The notes beneath the pieces were generated by a model that ran no database searches, had not been told where the DNA came from, and worked only from the letters and a program-made list of their open reading frames with translations. The position numbers and the translations under genes are program-made. Positions 19,436 to 29,356 of a stretch of DNA of 64,000 bases are shown here, piece by piece. How positions within the stretch are numbered: the first letter of the stretch is position 1; every line of letters starts with the position of its first letter. Source of the stretch: Pseudomaricurvus sp. HS19 (GTDB lineage: Bacteria > Pseudomonadota > Gammaproteobacteria > Pseudomonadales > Cellvibrionaceae); the NCBI RefSeq assembly GCF_009857815.1, contig NZ_WVVW01000002.1, forward strand, positions 558,001-622,000, in the 5' to 3' direction.

Positions 19436-20536
19436 TCAGAGGCGCATGGGCATAACAACGTAGAGAGAATCCCCACCCTCAGGCTCTTCGATCAGAGCAC
19501 TGCTGTTGGAGTCAGACAGGGTCATTTTGATGTTTTCGCTGCTCAGCACCGAGGTAACATCCTGCAGGTAACTGACGTTGAAGCCGATCTCCAGGGTATC
19601 GCCGCTGTAATCCACGGCCACCTGCTCTTCAGCCTCTTCCTGTTCAGGGTTGTTGGCAACGATGGTGAGCTGGCCATCGTCCAGCTGCAGGCGCACACCG
19701 CGGTACTTCTCGTTGGAGAGAATGGCTGTACGACCAAAGGCCTGACGCAGCTCATTACGATCACCAAACACCAACTTGTCACCGCCCCGCGGCAGCACCC
19801 GCTCATAATCCGGGAATTTCCCATCCACCAGCTTGGAGGTAAAGGTATAGGCGTCGGTGGAAACACGGATATGGCTGGCTCCCAGCACCACCTCAACACT
19901 GCCCTGGCCGTCCAGCAGGCGGGAAAGCTCCACCACACCTTTGCGCGGCAGGATGGCCTGAATCGCATCGTCAACAGCAACACTGACAGGACGGGTACAC
20001 ATCGCCAAACGGTGACCGTCGGTGGCCACTGCACGCAACTGACCTTCGCGAACTTCCCACAACATGCCGTTGAGGTAGTAGCGTACATCCTGCTGCGCCA
20101 TAGCAAAGGCGGTACGATCAATCAGGCGTTTCACATCCTGCTGTTCGCACTGGAACTGCATATCACCACTGCCCTGCTCCACATTGGGGAAGTCATTGGC
20201 TGGCAGTGTGGAAAGGGTGAAACGGCTACGTCCCGACTTCAGGACAACCTTCTGGTTTTCTTCGGAAAAGTCGAGAACCGCATCATCCGGCAGCGAACGG
20301 CAGATATCCACCAGCTTGCGCGCCGGCACTGTCAGCTCACCGGACTCCCCGGCTTCCGGCAATTGCAGGCGGGCCACAATCTCCACCTCCAGGTCCGTGC
20401 CGGTCAGCGACAGCCGATCCCCTTCCAGTACAATCAGCACGTTGGCCAGCACAGGCAATGTCTGGCGGCGCTCAACCACACCGGCGACCAACTGCAGGGG
20501 CTTGAGTAAAGCTTCACGAGATACACTGAATTTCAT
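19436..20536 (-). CDS. dnaN: DNA polymerase III beta sliding clamp
   Basis: Ring-shaped processivity clamp of DNA polymerase III. From ATG 20536 it is 366 aa, equal to the E. coli protein, and begins MKFSVSREALLKPLQ. An ATG four codons upstream sits too close to its own AGGA, whereas that AGGA is well placed for the chosen start. Family features include TVPARKLVDICRSLPD and the C-terminal end YVVMPMRL, the partner-binding pocket. It is the second gene of the dnaA cluster, 56 bp after dnaA. Confidence 0.97.
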   Translation of the reverse strand: MKFSVSREALLKPLQLVAGVVERRQTLPVLANVLIVLEGDRLSLTGTDLEVEIVARLQLPEAGESGELTVPARKLVDICRSLPDDAVLDFSEENQKVVLKSGRSRFTLSTLPANDFPNVEQGSGDMQFQCEQQDVKRLIDRTAFAMAQQDVRYYLNGMLWEVREGQLRAVATDGHRLAMCTRPVSVAVDDAIQAILPRKGVVELSRLLDGQGSVEVVLGASHIRVSTDAYTFTSKLVDGKFPDYERVLPRGGDKLVFGDRNELRQAFGRTAILSNEKYRGVRLQLDDGQLTIVANNPEQEEAEEQVAVDYSGDTLEIGFNVSYLQDVTSVLSSENIKMTLSDSNSSALIEEPEGGDSLYVVMPMRL

Positions 20537-20592
20537 GGGTCTCTTCATCTTCCTAATTGGGATGTTGTTATTGTCTCACTCCGTGAGGGATA

Positions 20593-22200
20593 TCAGGAGG
20601 TCAGCGATCGCTGCAGATTCTTCCAATCCTCGCGCATATCCGCATCCTGCTCCCGCAGCTCCTTGATCTTGCGACAGGCGTGCAACACGGTGGTGTGGTC
20701 ACGCCCGCCAAATGCATCGCCGATCTCCGGCAAGCTGTGGTTGGTCAGCTCCTTGGCCAGCGACATGGCCACCTGGCGGGGTCTGGCCACAGAGCGACTG
20801 CGACGCTTGGAGAGGATATCACTGACTTTGATCTTGTAGTATTCCGCCACCACCCGCTGGATATTATCCACACTCACCTGCTTGTCCTGCAGGGCCAGCA
20901 GATCCTTGAGCGCCTCGCGCACCAGCGGTACATCGATATCACGACCGGTAAAGTGGGCGTTGGCGATCACCCGCTTCAGCGCCCCTTCCAGCTCCCGCAC
21001 ATTGGAGCGAATCCGCTGGGCAATAAAGAAAGCAGCGTCGTTGGGCAGCCACATATTGGCCTGCTCAGCTTTCTTCATCAGGATTGCCACCCGCGTCTCC
21101 AGCTCCGGCGGCTCAATGGCAACCGTCAGGCCCCAGCCGAAGCGACTTTTGAGACGCTCTTCCAGACCGTTAATCTCTTTCGGATAACGGTCACAGGTGA
21201 GGATAATCTGCTGCCCGCCTTCGAGCAGGGCATTAAAGGTGTGGAAAAACTCCTCCTGAGAGCGCTCCTTACCAGAGAAAAACTGGATATCGTCGATCAG
21301 CAGTGCGTCTACCGAGCGGTAATAACGCTTGAAGTCGTTGATGGCGTTGAGCTGCAGCGCCTTGACCATGTCAGCCACGAAGCGCTCGGAGTGCAGGTAG
21401 ACCACCTTGGCATTGGGATTCTTCTCTACCAGGGCATTACCCACAGCGTGCATCAAGTGGGTTTTACCCAGGCCCACACCACCGTAGATAAACAGCGGGT
21501 TGTAGGCTCCACCCGGGTTCTCCGCCACCTGACGTGCCGCCGCCAGACCCAGCTGGTTCGACTTACCCTCTACAAAGCTTTTGAAGGTGAAACTTTCGTT
21601 CAGGTAATTGCGGTGCTTGAGGCCGCCCTCCACCTCAATGGCAGTGGCTCGCTCCCCGGTATTGGAGCTGGTAATGAGACCGGCGGATTCCACGCCGGCA
21701 GAAGCCCCGTAACCGGTGCCCAGGGCCGGGCGTGAATCCAATGTCAGGATATCGCTGCCACCGGAACCACGCCCGTATTCGTCATTGGCATCCGGCAACA
21801 GCTCGTCAGCGGAAAAAGGCTGCTGCTGCACCAGGGGTTCGGAAGGGCCGCGCTCCGGAATCGATACCGTGCGCGGCGCCGGGCGCCGGCGCATACGACC
21901 CGGCGCTGTCGCCAGGCCACCGCTCACCGCCAGCTCGATCTGGAAGCCCAGCTGGGCGCCGGCCTCACTGGCCAGCTCCTGGATACGTGCCAGAAACTTG
22001 TCATTGACCCAATCCAGTACAAAACGGTTGGGCGCCAGCAGTTTCAGGTATTGCCCCTGTGACTGCTCGTCCACCTTTAAAGGACGAATCCATGTATTGA
22101 ATTGCTGTATCGGCAGTTCATTTTGTAAAGCGTCTGCGCACTTTTTCCAGATAATTTCCGGCAAAACGACCCCACCGACAGTCTCTGTCCCAGCGACCAT
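20593..22200 (-). CDS. dnaA: chromosomal replication initiator DnaA
   Basis: Initiator ATPase that binds DnaA boxes and opens oriC. It is 535 aa, longer than E. coli (467) because of an extended domain II linker (about residues 100-190) rich in Pro, Arg, Gly and Ser. Domain I begins [27 protein letters not shown]. The AAA+ domain has [16 protein letters not shown] and [13 protein letters not shown]. Domain IV has [22 protein letters not shown] and [19 protein letters not shown] 22200 is preferred over the adjacent upstream TTG. Transcription runs away from the intergenic DnaA boxes, consistent with autoregulation. Confidence 0.97.
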   Translation of the reverse strand: MVAGTETVGGVVLPEIIWKKCADALQNELPIQQFNTWIRPLKVDEQSQGQYLKLLAPNRFVLDWVNDKFLARIQELASEAGAQLGFQIELAVSGGLATAPGRMRRRPAPRTVSIPERGPSEPLVQQQPFSADELLPDANDEYGRGSGGSDILTLDSRPALGTGYGASAGVESAGLITSSNTGERATAIEVEGGLKHRNYLNESFTFKSFVEGKSNQLGLAAARQVAENPGGAYNPLFIYGGVGLGKTHLMHAVGNALVEKNPNAKVVYLHSERFVADMVKALQLNAINDFKRYYRSVDALLIDDIQFFSGKERSQEEFFHTFNALLEGGQQIILTCDRYPKEINGLEERLKSRFGWGLTVAIEPPELETRVAILMKKAEQANMWLPNDAAFFIAQRIRSNVRELEGALKRVIANAHFTGRDIDVPLVREALKDLLALQDKQVSVDNIQRVVAEYYKIKVSDILSKRRSRSVARPRQVAMSLAKELTNHSLPEIGDAFGGRDHTTVLHACRKIKELREQDADMREDWKNLQRSLTS

Positions 22201-22641
22201 CAAAACCCCGAAGAAGGAAAGGTAAGCGTTGTGAATGAATCAGATATTGTACGCGCAGCCTTGTATGTTATCCACAAAAAAATCCACATCTCAAAAGGTT
22301 ATAAAAAATAAGGTTTTATTTTTCAAAGAGTTAAAAACAAAAATGGCGCAAAAAGCAGTATTCACAAAATGAAAACAAGAACTATTCTCACGCTTTTCTG
22401 TGGATAAACCTGTGCATATCCTATTGGTATGCTGGGTGCTAACTGGGGGTTCCATGAATAGCTGAAAAACCGGGCGAAAGGCGATCAAAAGTTCATCAAG
22501 GCATTGCTTTTTAAAGGTTGATTATTTAGAATTCGCGCCTCTTTTTCGAGCAAGTTTTGCTTACGGGCTTTGTCCGGATAAGCAAGGTCCGAACAAGCAC
22601 GCATCACAAAGACAGACAGACTCTATTGGCAGGTAAGTCTC
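22201..22641. other. dnaA-rpmH intergenic DnaA-box region (secondary oriC candidate)
   Basis: This 441-bp gap holds two perfect DnaA boxes: TTATCCACA (22268-22276) and, on the other strand, TGTGGATAA (22399-22407). Near matches are GTATTCACA (22358-22366) and TGTGCATAT (22411-22419). An AT-rich stretch of about 90 bp lies between (22280-22385). It also must contain the divergent dnaA and rpmH promoters. In Pseudomonas the active origin lies in this interval, so origin function is possible, but the box cluster upstream of mnmG is denser. Confidence 0.6.
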
Positions 22642-22776
22642 ATGAAAAGAACATTTCAGCCCAGCGTACTGAAGCGCAAGCGCACCCACGGTTTCCGTGC
22701 CCGTATGGCCACCAAAAATGGTCGTAAGGTTCTGGCCCGTCGTCGCTCCAAAGGCCGCGCATCTCTGGCCGCGTAA
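22642..22776 (+). CDS. rpmH: 50S ribosomal protein L34
   Basis: A 44-aa, strongly basic ribosomal protein of the large subunit. The sequence begins [20 protein letters not shown] and ends in KGRASLAA, the invariant L34 pattern. It lies at its normal position between dnaA (divergent) and rnpA. Two hairpins separate it from rnpA, which would let L34 be made in excess of the RNase P protein. Confidence 0.98.
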   Translation: MKRTFQPSVLKRKRTHGFRARMATKNGRKVLARRRSKGRASLAA

Positions 22777-22801
22777 TCAAAAGGATCACTCCTTTTGATT
22801 T
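22775..22801 (+). terminator. hairpin just after rpmH
   Basis: AATCAAAAGGA, loop TCAC, TCCTTTTGATT: an 11-bp perfect stem that starts at the rpmH stop codon. The trailing T-run is short (ATTTCCCC). It is probably a partial terminator or processing site between rpmH and rnpA. Confidence 0.6.
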
Positions 22802-22804
22802 CCC

Positions 22805-22847
22805 CTATATAAAGAAGGAAGACTTTCGCTCCTCCTTCTTTATATAG
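22805..22847. terminator. second, long hairpin between rpmH and rnpA
   Basis: The 17-nt arms at 22805-22821 (CTATATAAAGAAGGAAG) and 22831-22847 pair with one mismatch around a 9-nt loop. It follows the first hairpin within 4 bp. Such tandem hairpins can attenuate transcription into rnpA and act as RNase targets. Confidence 0.6.
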
Positions 22848-22911
22848 TCGCGTCTGCAATTTCAGTTTTACACCGCAGACCCCCACCGATCACCCAGCTA
22901 GAGACTCTGGC

Positions 22912-23295
22912 GTGTCGAGCAACTCCTTCTCCAAACATCATCGATTGCTCAATGCCGGCGACTTTCAGGCTGTCTTCAACGACGCCCCCTATCGCGCCTC
23001 ACACCCCAATCTGTTGATACTGGCCCGCCCGGGACAGGGGGATCATGCGCGCCTGGGACTGGTGATCGCCAAGAAGCATATCCGCAAAGCCGTGCAGCGC
23101 AATCGCATCAAGCGCCTGGTGCGCGAGTATGTGCGCCTGCACCAGGCGCAACTGGGGAGCATCGACGCCGTCTTCCTGGCCCGCCGCGGTCTCGACGAGC
23201 TGGAAAATGACGAGCTGCAGCGCCTGCTGCACAAACAGTGGTCGAGGGTAGCCAAAAAGGCCGCCCAGGCTCACAATGCAGAGCCGGCACCCTGA
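22912..23295 (+). CDS. rnpA: ribonuclease P protein component
   Basis: Protein subunit of RNase P, which with M1 RNA removes tRNA 5' leaders. It is 127 aa and very basic. It has FSKHHRLLNAGDFQAVF near the N-terminus and the RNR motif region AVQRNRIKRLVREYVRLHQ. Start codon is GTG 22912, just before the conserved N-terminal block. It ends 10 bp before yidD. The gene encoding the RNase P RNA is not in this window. Confidence 0.95.
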   Translation: MSSNSFSKHHRLLNAGDFQAVFNDAPYRASHPNLLILARPGQGDHARLGLVIAKKHIRKAVQRNRIKRLVREYVRLHQAQLGSIDAVFLARRGLDELENDELQRLLHKQWSRVAKKAAQAHNAEPAP

Positions 23296-23305
23296 GGGCT
23301 CCACC

Positions 23306-23578
23306 ATGAAGCGCATTGCTATCGGTCTGATCCACGTCTACCGCTACCTGGCCAGCCCCTGGGTTGGCAACCAATGCCGCTTTTACCCCACCTGCTCTCA
23401 CTACGCGGAAGAGGCCATCAATCATCACGGCCTTGGCAAAGGAAGCTTCCTTACGGTCAAACGCCTGCTAAAATGCCACCCTTGGCATCCGGGGGGGATA
23501 GATTTCGTGCCAGGCACCGTGCCGGAAAGCCCTCAGCAGGAACAACACATTCACCCATCAGAAACGGCAGTAAAATAA
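23306..23578 (+). CDS. yidD: membrane protein insertion efficiency factor YidD
   Basis: A 90-aa small basic protein at the inner membrane that assists YidC-dependent insertion. Conserved features are HVYRYLASPWVGNQCRFYPTCSHYAEEAI with the family Cys residues, and LLKCHPWHPGGIDFVP. ATG 23306 (MKRIAIGL) follows GAGGGCT and is preferred over an upstream in-frame start inside rnpA. The stop codon abuts the yidC ATG, implying translational coupling. Confidence 0.93.
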   Translation: MKRIAIGLIHVYRYLASPWVGNQCRFYPTCSHYAEEAINHHGLGKGSFLTVKRLLKCHPWHPGGIDFVPGTVPESPQQEQHIHPSETAVK

Positions 23579-25288
23579 ATGGACTGGCAACGTATCATCC
23601 TTATTGGAGGCATTGCGGTTGTTTCCGTGTTCCTCATGAACGAGTGGGGGGATTTTCAGCAGCGCAACCAGCCGCAGATCTCCCAGGAAACCACCATCTC
23701 CTCGCTTCCGGACGCCGTCGCACAAAACATCGAAGCCCCGGTGGCTGAACCCGCCGCCATCGACAGCGACATCCCCGCTCCGGTAACCAGCGACGACAGT
23801 AGCGCACCGGCCACAGTAGCTGCGGCCCCCCACGCGCAACTGATTCGCGTCACCACCGACACACTGGAGCTGTTGATCGATACCCACGGTGGCGACATCG
23901 TCAAGGTAGCGCTGCTGGACCAACTCGCCAGCCTGGATTCCGACGAGCCGCTGATCCTGCTCAACCGTACCCAGTCCACCACCTATGTAGCCCGCAGTGG
24001 CCTGGTGGGCCAGAACGGTACCGATACCAGCACCGGCCGTCCGGTATTTGCCGCAGCCGCCACTGAGTACAAGTTGGCAGACAGCGCAGACACCCTCAAT
24101 GTGGACCTGACCCTGCAGCAGGGTGACGTCACCATCACCAAGCGCTATACCCTGACCCGCGGCGATCACCTGGTAAACCTCAGCTACCTGATTGATAACC
24201 AGAGCTCTGCCCCTTGGCAGGCAAGCCTGTTCGGCCAGATCAAGCGTGACAGCCACAACCCGGTGAAAGTGGATGGCTTTGGTATGCAACCCTACCTTGG
24301 CGGCGCCCTCACCACCCCGGATGAGAAGTACAAGAAACTGGATTTCGGCGACCTGGCTGATGAAGACATGGTGCGCAGCGGCGGTTACAAGAGCAGCATT
24401 CAGGGCGGCTGGGTTGCCATGGTGCAGCACTACTTCCTCAGCGCCTGGGTTCCGGACCAGACCCTGGACAACCAGTTCAGCCTGCGCAAAGGCAAGGGTG
24501 ATATCTACCTGATGGGCTTCACCAGCCCGCAGCAGGTGGTGGCCCCGGGTACCCAGGGTACCCTGACCGCCGCCTTCTACGCCGGCCCGAAAGATGTGAA
24601 ACGCCTGGAGGAGATCGCCCCCTACCTGGACCTGACCGTGGATTACGGCTGGCTCTGGTGGATCGCCAAACCGCTCTTCTCCTTCCTGCAGTTTATCCAC
24701 GGCATTCTGGGTAGCTGGGGCTGGTCAATTATTGCCCTGACAGTAATTATCAAGGCAGCATTCTTCCACCTGAGCGCCACCAGCTACCGCTCCATGGCAA
24801 AAATGCGCAAGTTCGGACCCGAGATGCAGCGCCTGAAAGAGCTGTATGGCGAGGACCGCCAGCGCATGTCCCAGGAGATGATGAAGCTCTACAAGAAAGA
24901 GAAGATCAACCCTCTTTCAGGCTGTCTGCCCATCCTGGTACAGATGCCGGTGTTTATCTCCCTCTACTGGGTACTGATGGAAAGCGTGGCCCTGCGCCAC
25001 ACCCCATTCCTGGGCTGGATTCACGACCTGTCGGTGAAGGATCCCTGGTTTATCCTGCCGCTGTTGATGGGTGCCACCATGTGGATCCAGCAGCGTCTCA
25101 ACCCGACGCCTCCGGACCCGACCCAGGCGCGCATCATGCAGATGATGCCCATCGTATTTACCTTTATGTTCCTGTGGTTCCCGGCAGGTCTGGTACTTTA
25201 CTGGGTAGTGAACAACACCCTGTCGATCGCCCAGCAGTACGTTATCAACCGCGGCATCGACAACGCGGAAGCGGCCAAGGCCAAGTAA
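23579..25288 (+). CDS. yidC: membrane protein insertase YidC
   Basis: Inserts and folds inner-membrane proteins, alone or with Sec; ATP synthase subunit c is a known client of the family. It is 569 aa. An N-terminal membrane anchor (IILIGGIAVVSVFLMNEW) is followed by a large periplasmic beta domain (about 60-340) and the five-helix core from about residue 350. Core motifs include KAAFFHLSATSYRSMAKMRK, NPLSGCLPILVQMPVFISLYW and LFLWFPAGLVLYWVVNN. A strong terminator follows. Confidence 0.97.
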   Translation: MDWQRIILIGGIAVVSVFLMNEWGDFQQRNQPQISQETTISSLPDAVAQNIEAPVAEPAAIDSDIPAPVTSDDSSAPATVAAAPHAQLIRVTTDTLELLIDTHGGDIVKVALLDQLASLDSDEPLILLNRTQSTTYVARSGLVGQNGTDTSTGRPVFAAAATEYKLADSADTLNVDLTLQQGDVTITKRYTLTRGDHLVNLSYLIDNQSSAPWQASLFGQIKRDSHNPVKVDGFGMQPYLGGALTTPDEKYKKLDFGDLADEDMVRSGGYKSSIQGGWVAMVQHYFLSAWVPDQTLDNQFSLRKGKGDIYLMGFTSPQQVVAPGTQGTLTAAFYAGPKDVKRLEEIAPYLDLTVDYGWLWWIAKPLFSFLQFIHGILGSWGWSIIALTVIIKAAFFHLSATSYRSMAKMRKFGPEMQRLKELYGEDRQRMSQEMMKLYKKEKINPLSGCLPILVQMPVFISLYWVLMESVALRHTPFLGWIHDLSVKDPWFILPLLMGATMWIQQRLNPTPPDPTQARIMQMMPIVFTFMFLWFPAGLVLYWVVNNTLSIAQQYVINRGIDNAEAAKAK

Positions 25289-25310
25289 CACCGCTTCCAC
25301 GGCGAAACAA

Positions 25311-25348
25311 AAAAAGGCGCATGGCTGAAAACCATGCGCCTTTTTTGT
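25311..25348. terminator. rho-independent terminator after yidC
   Basis: An A-run, GGCGCATGG, an intervening loop of 7 nt, CCATGCGCC and a T-run. It ends the rpmH-rnpA-yidD-yidC unit and, by symmetry, could also stop transcripts coming leftward from mnmE. Confidence 0.9.
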
Positions 25349-25413
25349 TTAACTGGGTGCAGAGGGGGTTACATCAAAATCCCGGCGCCGCGTCAGGATC
25401 GTGTTTTTCCTGC

Positions 25414-25465
25414 AGCGAAGCGTCCTGTAGCAACGCGTCCTGAAACCTTAAAGCGAAGCGCCCTG
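25414..25465. repeat. three imperfect 14-bp direct repeats
   Basis: AGCGAAGCGTCCTG (25414-25427), AGCAACGCGTCCTG (25429-25442) and AGCGAAGCGCCCTG (25452-25465) lie between the yidC terminator and the mnmE stop codon. The copies differ by one or two bases. No function is evident; they may be remnants of a REP-like element. Confidence 0.5.
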
Positions 25466-25471
25466 CCCCAC

Positions 25472-26854
25472 TCACTTGCCGATACAGAAACTGGAAAAAA
25501 TCCGCCCCAACAGCTCATCCGGCGTAAACGACCCGGTAATCTCACCCAGCGCGTTCTGCGCCTGGCGCAGGTCCTCCGCCAACAATTCCCCGGCTCCCAG
25601 GGTCTGCAGCTGCACCTCGCCCGCCTGCAGGAATGCCTCTGCCCGGGCGAGCGCTTCCAGGTGACGACGACGGGCGGTAAAGCCCCCTTCCGTGGTGCCG
25701 GTGAACCCCATACAGGCTTTCAGGTGCTCACGCAGCTGGTCAACACCATCGCCGGACTTGGCGGACAGCCGCACCAGTGGGTGCTCCGCGCCCTCTTTCA
25801 GGCCGGCGCTATCCCCCACCAGATCGCATTTGTTTAACACCAGTGTGACATGGGAAGTGTCCGCCAACTCAGCCACAAACTCCGGCCAGATTTCGGCAGC
25901 ACTGGTAGCGGTGGTGGTAGTGGCGTCCACCACCATCAGGATGCGATCGGCACGGCGGATCTCCGCCCACGCCCGTTCGATACCGATCTGCTCCACCTCG
26001 TCCGGGCTGTCGCGCAGGCCGGCGGTATCGATGATATGCAGTGGCATACCATCGATGTGGATATGCTCACGCAGCACATCCCGGGTGGTGCCTTCAATAT
26101 GGGTGACAATGGCGCTGTCGCGGCCGGAGAGGGCATTCAGCAGGCTCGATTTGCCGGCGTTGGGCCGACCGGCAATCACCACCTGCATCCCCTCCCGGAT
26201 CAGCGCCCCCTGGCGAGCCTCCCGCTGCACCCGCTGCAATTGCCGCTGCAGGGCTGCCAAATCACCGGAAACCTTACCGTCAGCGAGAAAATCGATCTCT
26301 TCCTCGGGGAAGTCGATGGCCGCTTCCACATACATGCGCAGGTGGATCAGCCCTTCCACCAACTGCTCCACCTCCCGGGAGAAGACCCCCTGCAGGGAGT
26401 TGAGCGCATTGCGCGCCGCCTGCTGGGAGGAGGCATCGATAAGGTCGGCAATGGCTTCAGCCTGTGCCAGGTCCAGCTTGTCATTAAGGAAGGCACGCTC
26501 GGAGAACTCCCCTGGTCGCGCCAACCGCGCCCCCAGTTGCATCACACGCTCCAGCAGCCAATCCAGCACCACCGGCCCGCCATGTCCCTGCAGCTCCAGC
26601 ACATCCTCGCCGGTGAAGGAGTGGGGACCCGGGAAGTACAGCGCCAATCCACTGTCGATGGCATCCCCCCCGGCATCGTTGAACGGGCCGTAGTGGGCAT
26701 GGCGGGGCTGCAGCTCGCGGCCGGTCACTTCACGGGCAATCCCGGCCGCCGCCGGCCCGGATACCCGGATAATGCCCACCCCACCCTTGCCCGGTGCGGT
26801 GGCAATGGCGGCGATGGTATCGGCATGGAAAGCGGCGCTGGTGGGTGCAGTCAT
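25472..26854 (-). CDS. mnmE: tRNA modification GTPase MnmE
   Basis: With MnmG it builds the 5-carboxymethylaminomethyl (or aminomethyl) group on U34 of certain tRNAs. It is 460 aa. An N-terminal tetrahydrofolate-binding domain begins [23 protein letters not shown]. The G domain has [18 protein letters not shown] (G1), EGTTRD (G2), DTAGLRD (G3) and NKCD (G4). The C-terminal FCIGK carries the conserved Cys. It is divergent from its partner mnmG across a 606-bp origin-like region, and convergent with yidC. Confidence 0.97.
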   Translation of the reverse strand: MTAPTSAAFHADTIAAIATAPGKGGVGIIRVSGPAAAGIAREVTGRELQPRHAHYGPFNDAGGDAIDSGLALYFPGPHSFTGEDVLELQGHGGPVVLDWLLERVMQLGARLARPGEFSERAFLNDKLDLAQAEAIADLIDASSQQAARNALNSLQGVFSREVEQLVEGLIHLRMYVEAAIDFPEEEIDFLADGKVSGDLAALQRQLQRVQREARQGALIREGMQVVIAGRPNAGKSSLLNALSGRDSAIVTHIEGTTRDVLREHIHIDGMPLHIIDTAGLRDSPDEVEQIGIERAWAEIRRADRILMVVDATTTTATSAAEIWPEFVAELADTSHVTLVLNKCDLVGDSAGLKEGAEHPLVRLSAKSGDGVDQLREHLKACMGFTGTTEGGFTARRRHLEALARAEAFLQAGEVQLQTLGAGELLAEDLRQAQNALGEITGSFTPDELLGRIFSSFCIGK

Positions 26855-27460
26855 GAAGGGTAATCCGGCATTAAATGAGGTAAACAGCGGCGATTATACG
26901 GCCACATGCACCACAAGGCTTCTCCCGACTCCAGCAGCAGCCCGCACCGGCAAAAAGCGGTTATTCACCGATAGACACAGCAGTTACATATGTTATCCAC
27001 AATTACTCACAGCTTTATCCCCTAAACTCATGAAAAATATCGAAATTTTAGAGACCAATTTCACATTGTGGACAACCCTGGCGGTAAATCCGGGAAAAGC
27101 CGGGCATGAAATTGGGGATAAGTCGGGTTTTCACCTCCCCTGTGCATAAGGGCCCTTTCCACCACCAGCTTGCCAGCAGCTTATGGGCAGGATTACAGGC
27201 CCTGAATACCACGGTTATACTTCACGCAACCTGTTGTATTAAATAGGGTTTATTCAGTTACCCACAAAAATTACCGGCACCATATATAACAACAAACACA
27301 ATCTCTCTATCTTTCATATATATCTATTTATTTATTCATTAAGTTATTTTTCTTGTTTGAAGAAAATTATTCGCTGAAATTTTGTACAACTCCCAATGCC
27401 GGCCCTATAATGTGCGCCCTTTTGAATTAGCCCCCTGTTTCTTCTCTCCGAGATCTGACT
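26855..27460. other. mnmE-mnmG intergenic region, main oriC candidate
   Basis: A 606-bp gap with a cluster of DnaA boxes. Perfect boxes are TTATCCACA (26993-27001) and TGTGCATAA (27141-27149, reverse). One-mismatch boxes are TTATTCACC (26961), TTACTCACA (27003), TGTGGACAA (27067), TTATCCCCA on the reverse strand (27113-27121) and TTACCCACA (27258). They are followed by about 130 bp of very AT-rich DNA (27240-27370), a likely unwinding element, next to mnmG, as in E. coli where the AT-rich repeats face gidA (mnmG). GATC sites are scarce. The mnmG promoter lies at the right end. Confidence 0.7.
27382..27411 (+). promoter_or_regulatory. mnmG promoter
   Basis: TTGTAC at 27382-27387 and TATAAT at 27406-27411 are separated by 18 bp, about 50 bp before the mnmG ATG. 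Transcription from here runs away from the AT-rich stretch of the origin candidate. Confidence 0.7.
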
Positions 27461-29356
27461 ATGGATTACCCCAAAGCCTATGACGTGATTGTGATTGGCG
27501 GCGGCCATGCCGGCACCGAAGCCTGCCTGGCGGCAGCCCGTATGGGTTGCAAGACCCTGCTGCTCACACACAACATTGAGACCCTTGGTCAGATGAGCTG
27601 TAACCCGGCAATCGGGGGGATTGGCAAAAGTCACCTGGTGAAAGAGATCGATGCGCTGGGTGGTGCCATGGCCCTGGCCACCGACAAGGGTGGTATCCAG
27701 TTCCGGGTACTGAATGCCCGCAAGGGACCAGCCGTACGTGCCACCCGTGCCCAGGCCGATCGCGTGCTCTACAAGGCCGCTATCCGTGACACCCTGGAAA
27801 ACCAGCCCAACCTGGATATCTTCCAGCAGGCGGCTGATGACCTGATCGTGGAAGGTGACTCCGTACGCGGTGTGGTAACCCAGATGGGTGTGCGCTTCTT
27901 TGCCCCCGCGGTGGTGCTGACCGTGGGGACCTTTCTCGGCGGCAAGATCCACATTGGCTTGCAGAACCACTCCGGTGGTCGCGCCGGTGACCCGCCCTCT
28001 ATCGCGCTGGCCCACCGTTTGCGGGAGCTGCCCCTGCGGGTGGATCGGCTGAAGACCGGCACCCCGCCCCGCATTGACGCCCGCTCGGTCAACTTTGAAG
28101 GGCTGGAGCAGCAGTTTGGCGATACACCGGAGCCGGTGATGTCGTTTATGGGCAAGTTGGCCGATCATCCGCGGCAGGTGTGCTGTTGGGTGACCCACAC
28201 CAATGAGCGTACCCACGAAATTATCCGTGGCGGGCTGGATCGCTCGCCCATGTACACTGGTGTGATTGACGGTATTGGTCCGCGCTACTGCCCGTCGGTG
28301 GAGGACAAGATTCACCGCTTTGCCGACAAGTCCTCCCACCAGGTGTTTATCGAGCCGGAAGGGCTGACCACCCATGAGCTCTACCCCAACGGTATCTCCA
28401 CCAGCCTGCCCTTCGATGTGCAGCTGGAACTGGTGCACTCCATCAAGGGCTTTGAGAACGCCCATATCACCCGCCCGGGCTACGCCATCGAATACGACTT
28501 TTTCGATCCCCGCGACCTGAACTACAACCTGGAGAACAAGTGCATCAGCGGCCTGTTCTTCGCCGGCCAGATCAACGGCACCACCGGCTACGAAGAGGCC
28601 GGCGCCCAGGGCCTGCTGGCCGGTGCCAACGCCGCGCTGCGCGCCAAAGGTCAGGAGAGCTGGTGCCCCCGCCGCGATGAGGCCTACCTCGGTGTGCTGG
28701 TGGATGACCTGATCACCATGGGCACCCGCGAGCCCTACCGCATGTTCACCAGTCGCGCCGAATACCGCCTGCTGCTGCGGGAAGACAATGCCGACCTGCG
28801 CCTGACCGAGCAGGGCCGCCAGCTGGGCCTGGTGGAGGATGCGCGCTGGGCGGCTTTCTGCGACAAGCGCGAAGCCATTGCCCGCGAAGAGCAGCGCCTG
28901 CGCGACACCTGGATCCAGGCTGGCAGCGACGCGGCGAAAAACCTGGAATCCAAACTGCCGGCGCCACTGGCGCGGGAGTACAGCCTGATGGATCTGCTCA
29001 AGCGTCCCGAGCTGGGCTACACCGACGTCGCCTCCCTCAAGGGCGAGGCGCTGGAGAATGAGCAGGTGTGGGAGCAGGTGGAGATCTCTGCCAAATACGC
29101 CGGTTACATCGATCGCCAGCAACAGGACATCGAGCGCCTGCGGCAGCACGAGAACACCCGCATCCCCGCCGACTTTGACTACCACGTGGTGGATGGCCTC
29201 TCCAACGAGGTGCGCCAGAAGCTGATGGATGCCCGCCCCGAGACCCTGGCCCGCGCGTCCCGTATCCAGGGGGTAACCCCGGCGGCAGTATCGCTGCTGC
29301 TGATCTACCTGAAAAAACAGGGGCTGTTGCGCAAGCAGGCGGTGGCCGAACAGTGA
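27461..29356 (+). CDS. mnmG: tRNA uridine-5-carboxymethylaminomethyl modification enzyme MnmG
   Basis: FAD-dependent partner of MnmE in wobble-uridine modification of tRNA. It is 631 aa. The dinucleotide-binding motif is [19 protein letters not shown] (about 11-29), followed by [24 protein letters not shown], the [11 protein letters not shown] block and [19 protein letters not shown]. The C-terminal helical domain ends at about 630. It overlaps rsmG by 4 bp. The name gidA is older usage for this origin-linked gene. Confidence 0.98.
   Translation: MDYPKAYDVIVIGGGHAGTEACLAAARMGCKTLLLTHNIETLGQMSCNPAIGGIGKSHLVKEIDALGGAMALATDKGGIQFRVLNARKGPAVRATRAQADRVLYKAAIRDTLENQPNLDIFQQAADDLIVEGDSVRGVVTQMGVRFFAPAVVLTVGTFLGGKIHIGLQNHSGGRAGDPPSIALAHRLRELPLRVDRLKTGTPPRIDARSVNFEGLEQQFGDTPEPVMSFMGKLADHPRQVCCWVTHTNERTHEIIRGGLDRSPMYTGVIDGIGPRYCPSVEDKIHRFADKSSHQVFIEPEGLTTHELYPNGISTSLPFDVQLELVHSIKGFENAHITRPGYAIEYDFFDPRDLNYNLENKCISGLFFAGQINGTTGYEEAGAQGLLAGANAALRAKGQESWCPRRDEAYLGVLVDDLITMGTREPYRMFTSRAEYRLLLREDNADLRLTEQGRQLGLVEDARWAAFCDKREAIAREEQRLRDTWIQAGSDAAKNLESKLPAPLAREYSLMDLLKRPELGYTDVASLKGEALENEQVWEQVEISAKYAGYIDRQQQDIERLRQHENTRIPADFDYHVVDGLSNEVRQKLMDARPETLARASRIQGVTPAAVSLLLIYLKKQGLLRKQAVAEQ

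Noticed and set aside
27344-29185. 613-aa open frame on the minus strand opposite mnmG
   Set aside because: It lies wholly over the conserved mnmG gene, has a low-complexity shadow composition and no ribosome-binding site or recognisable domain.
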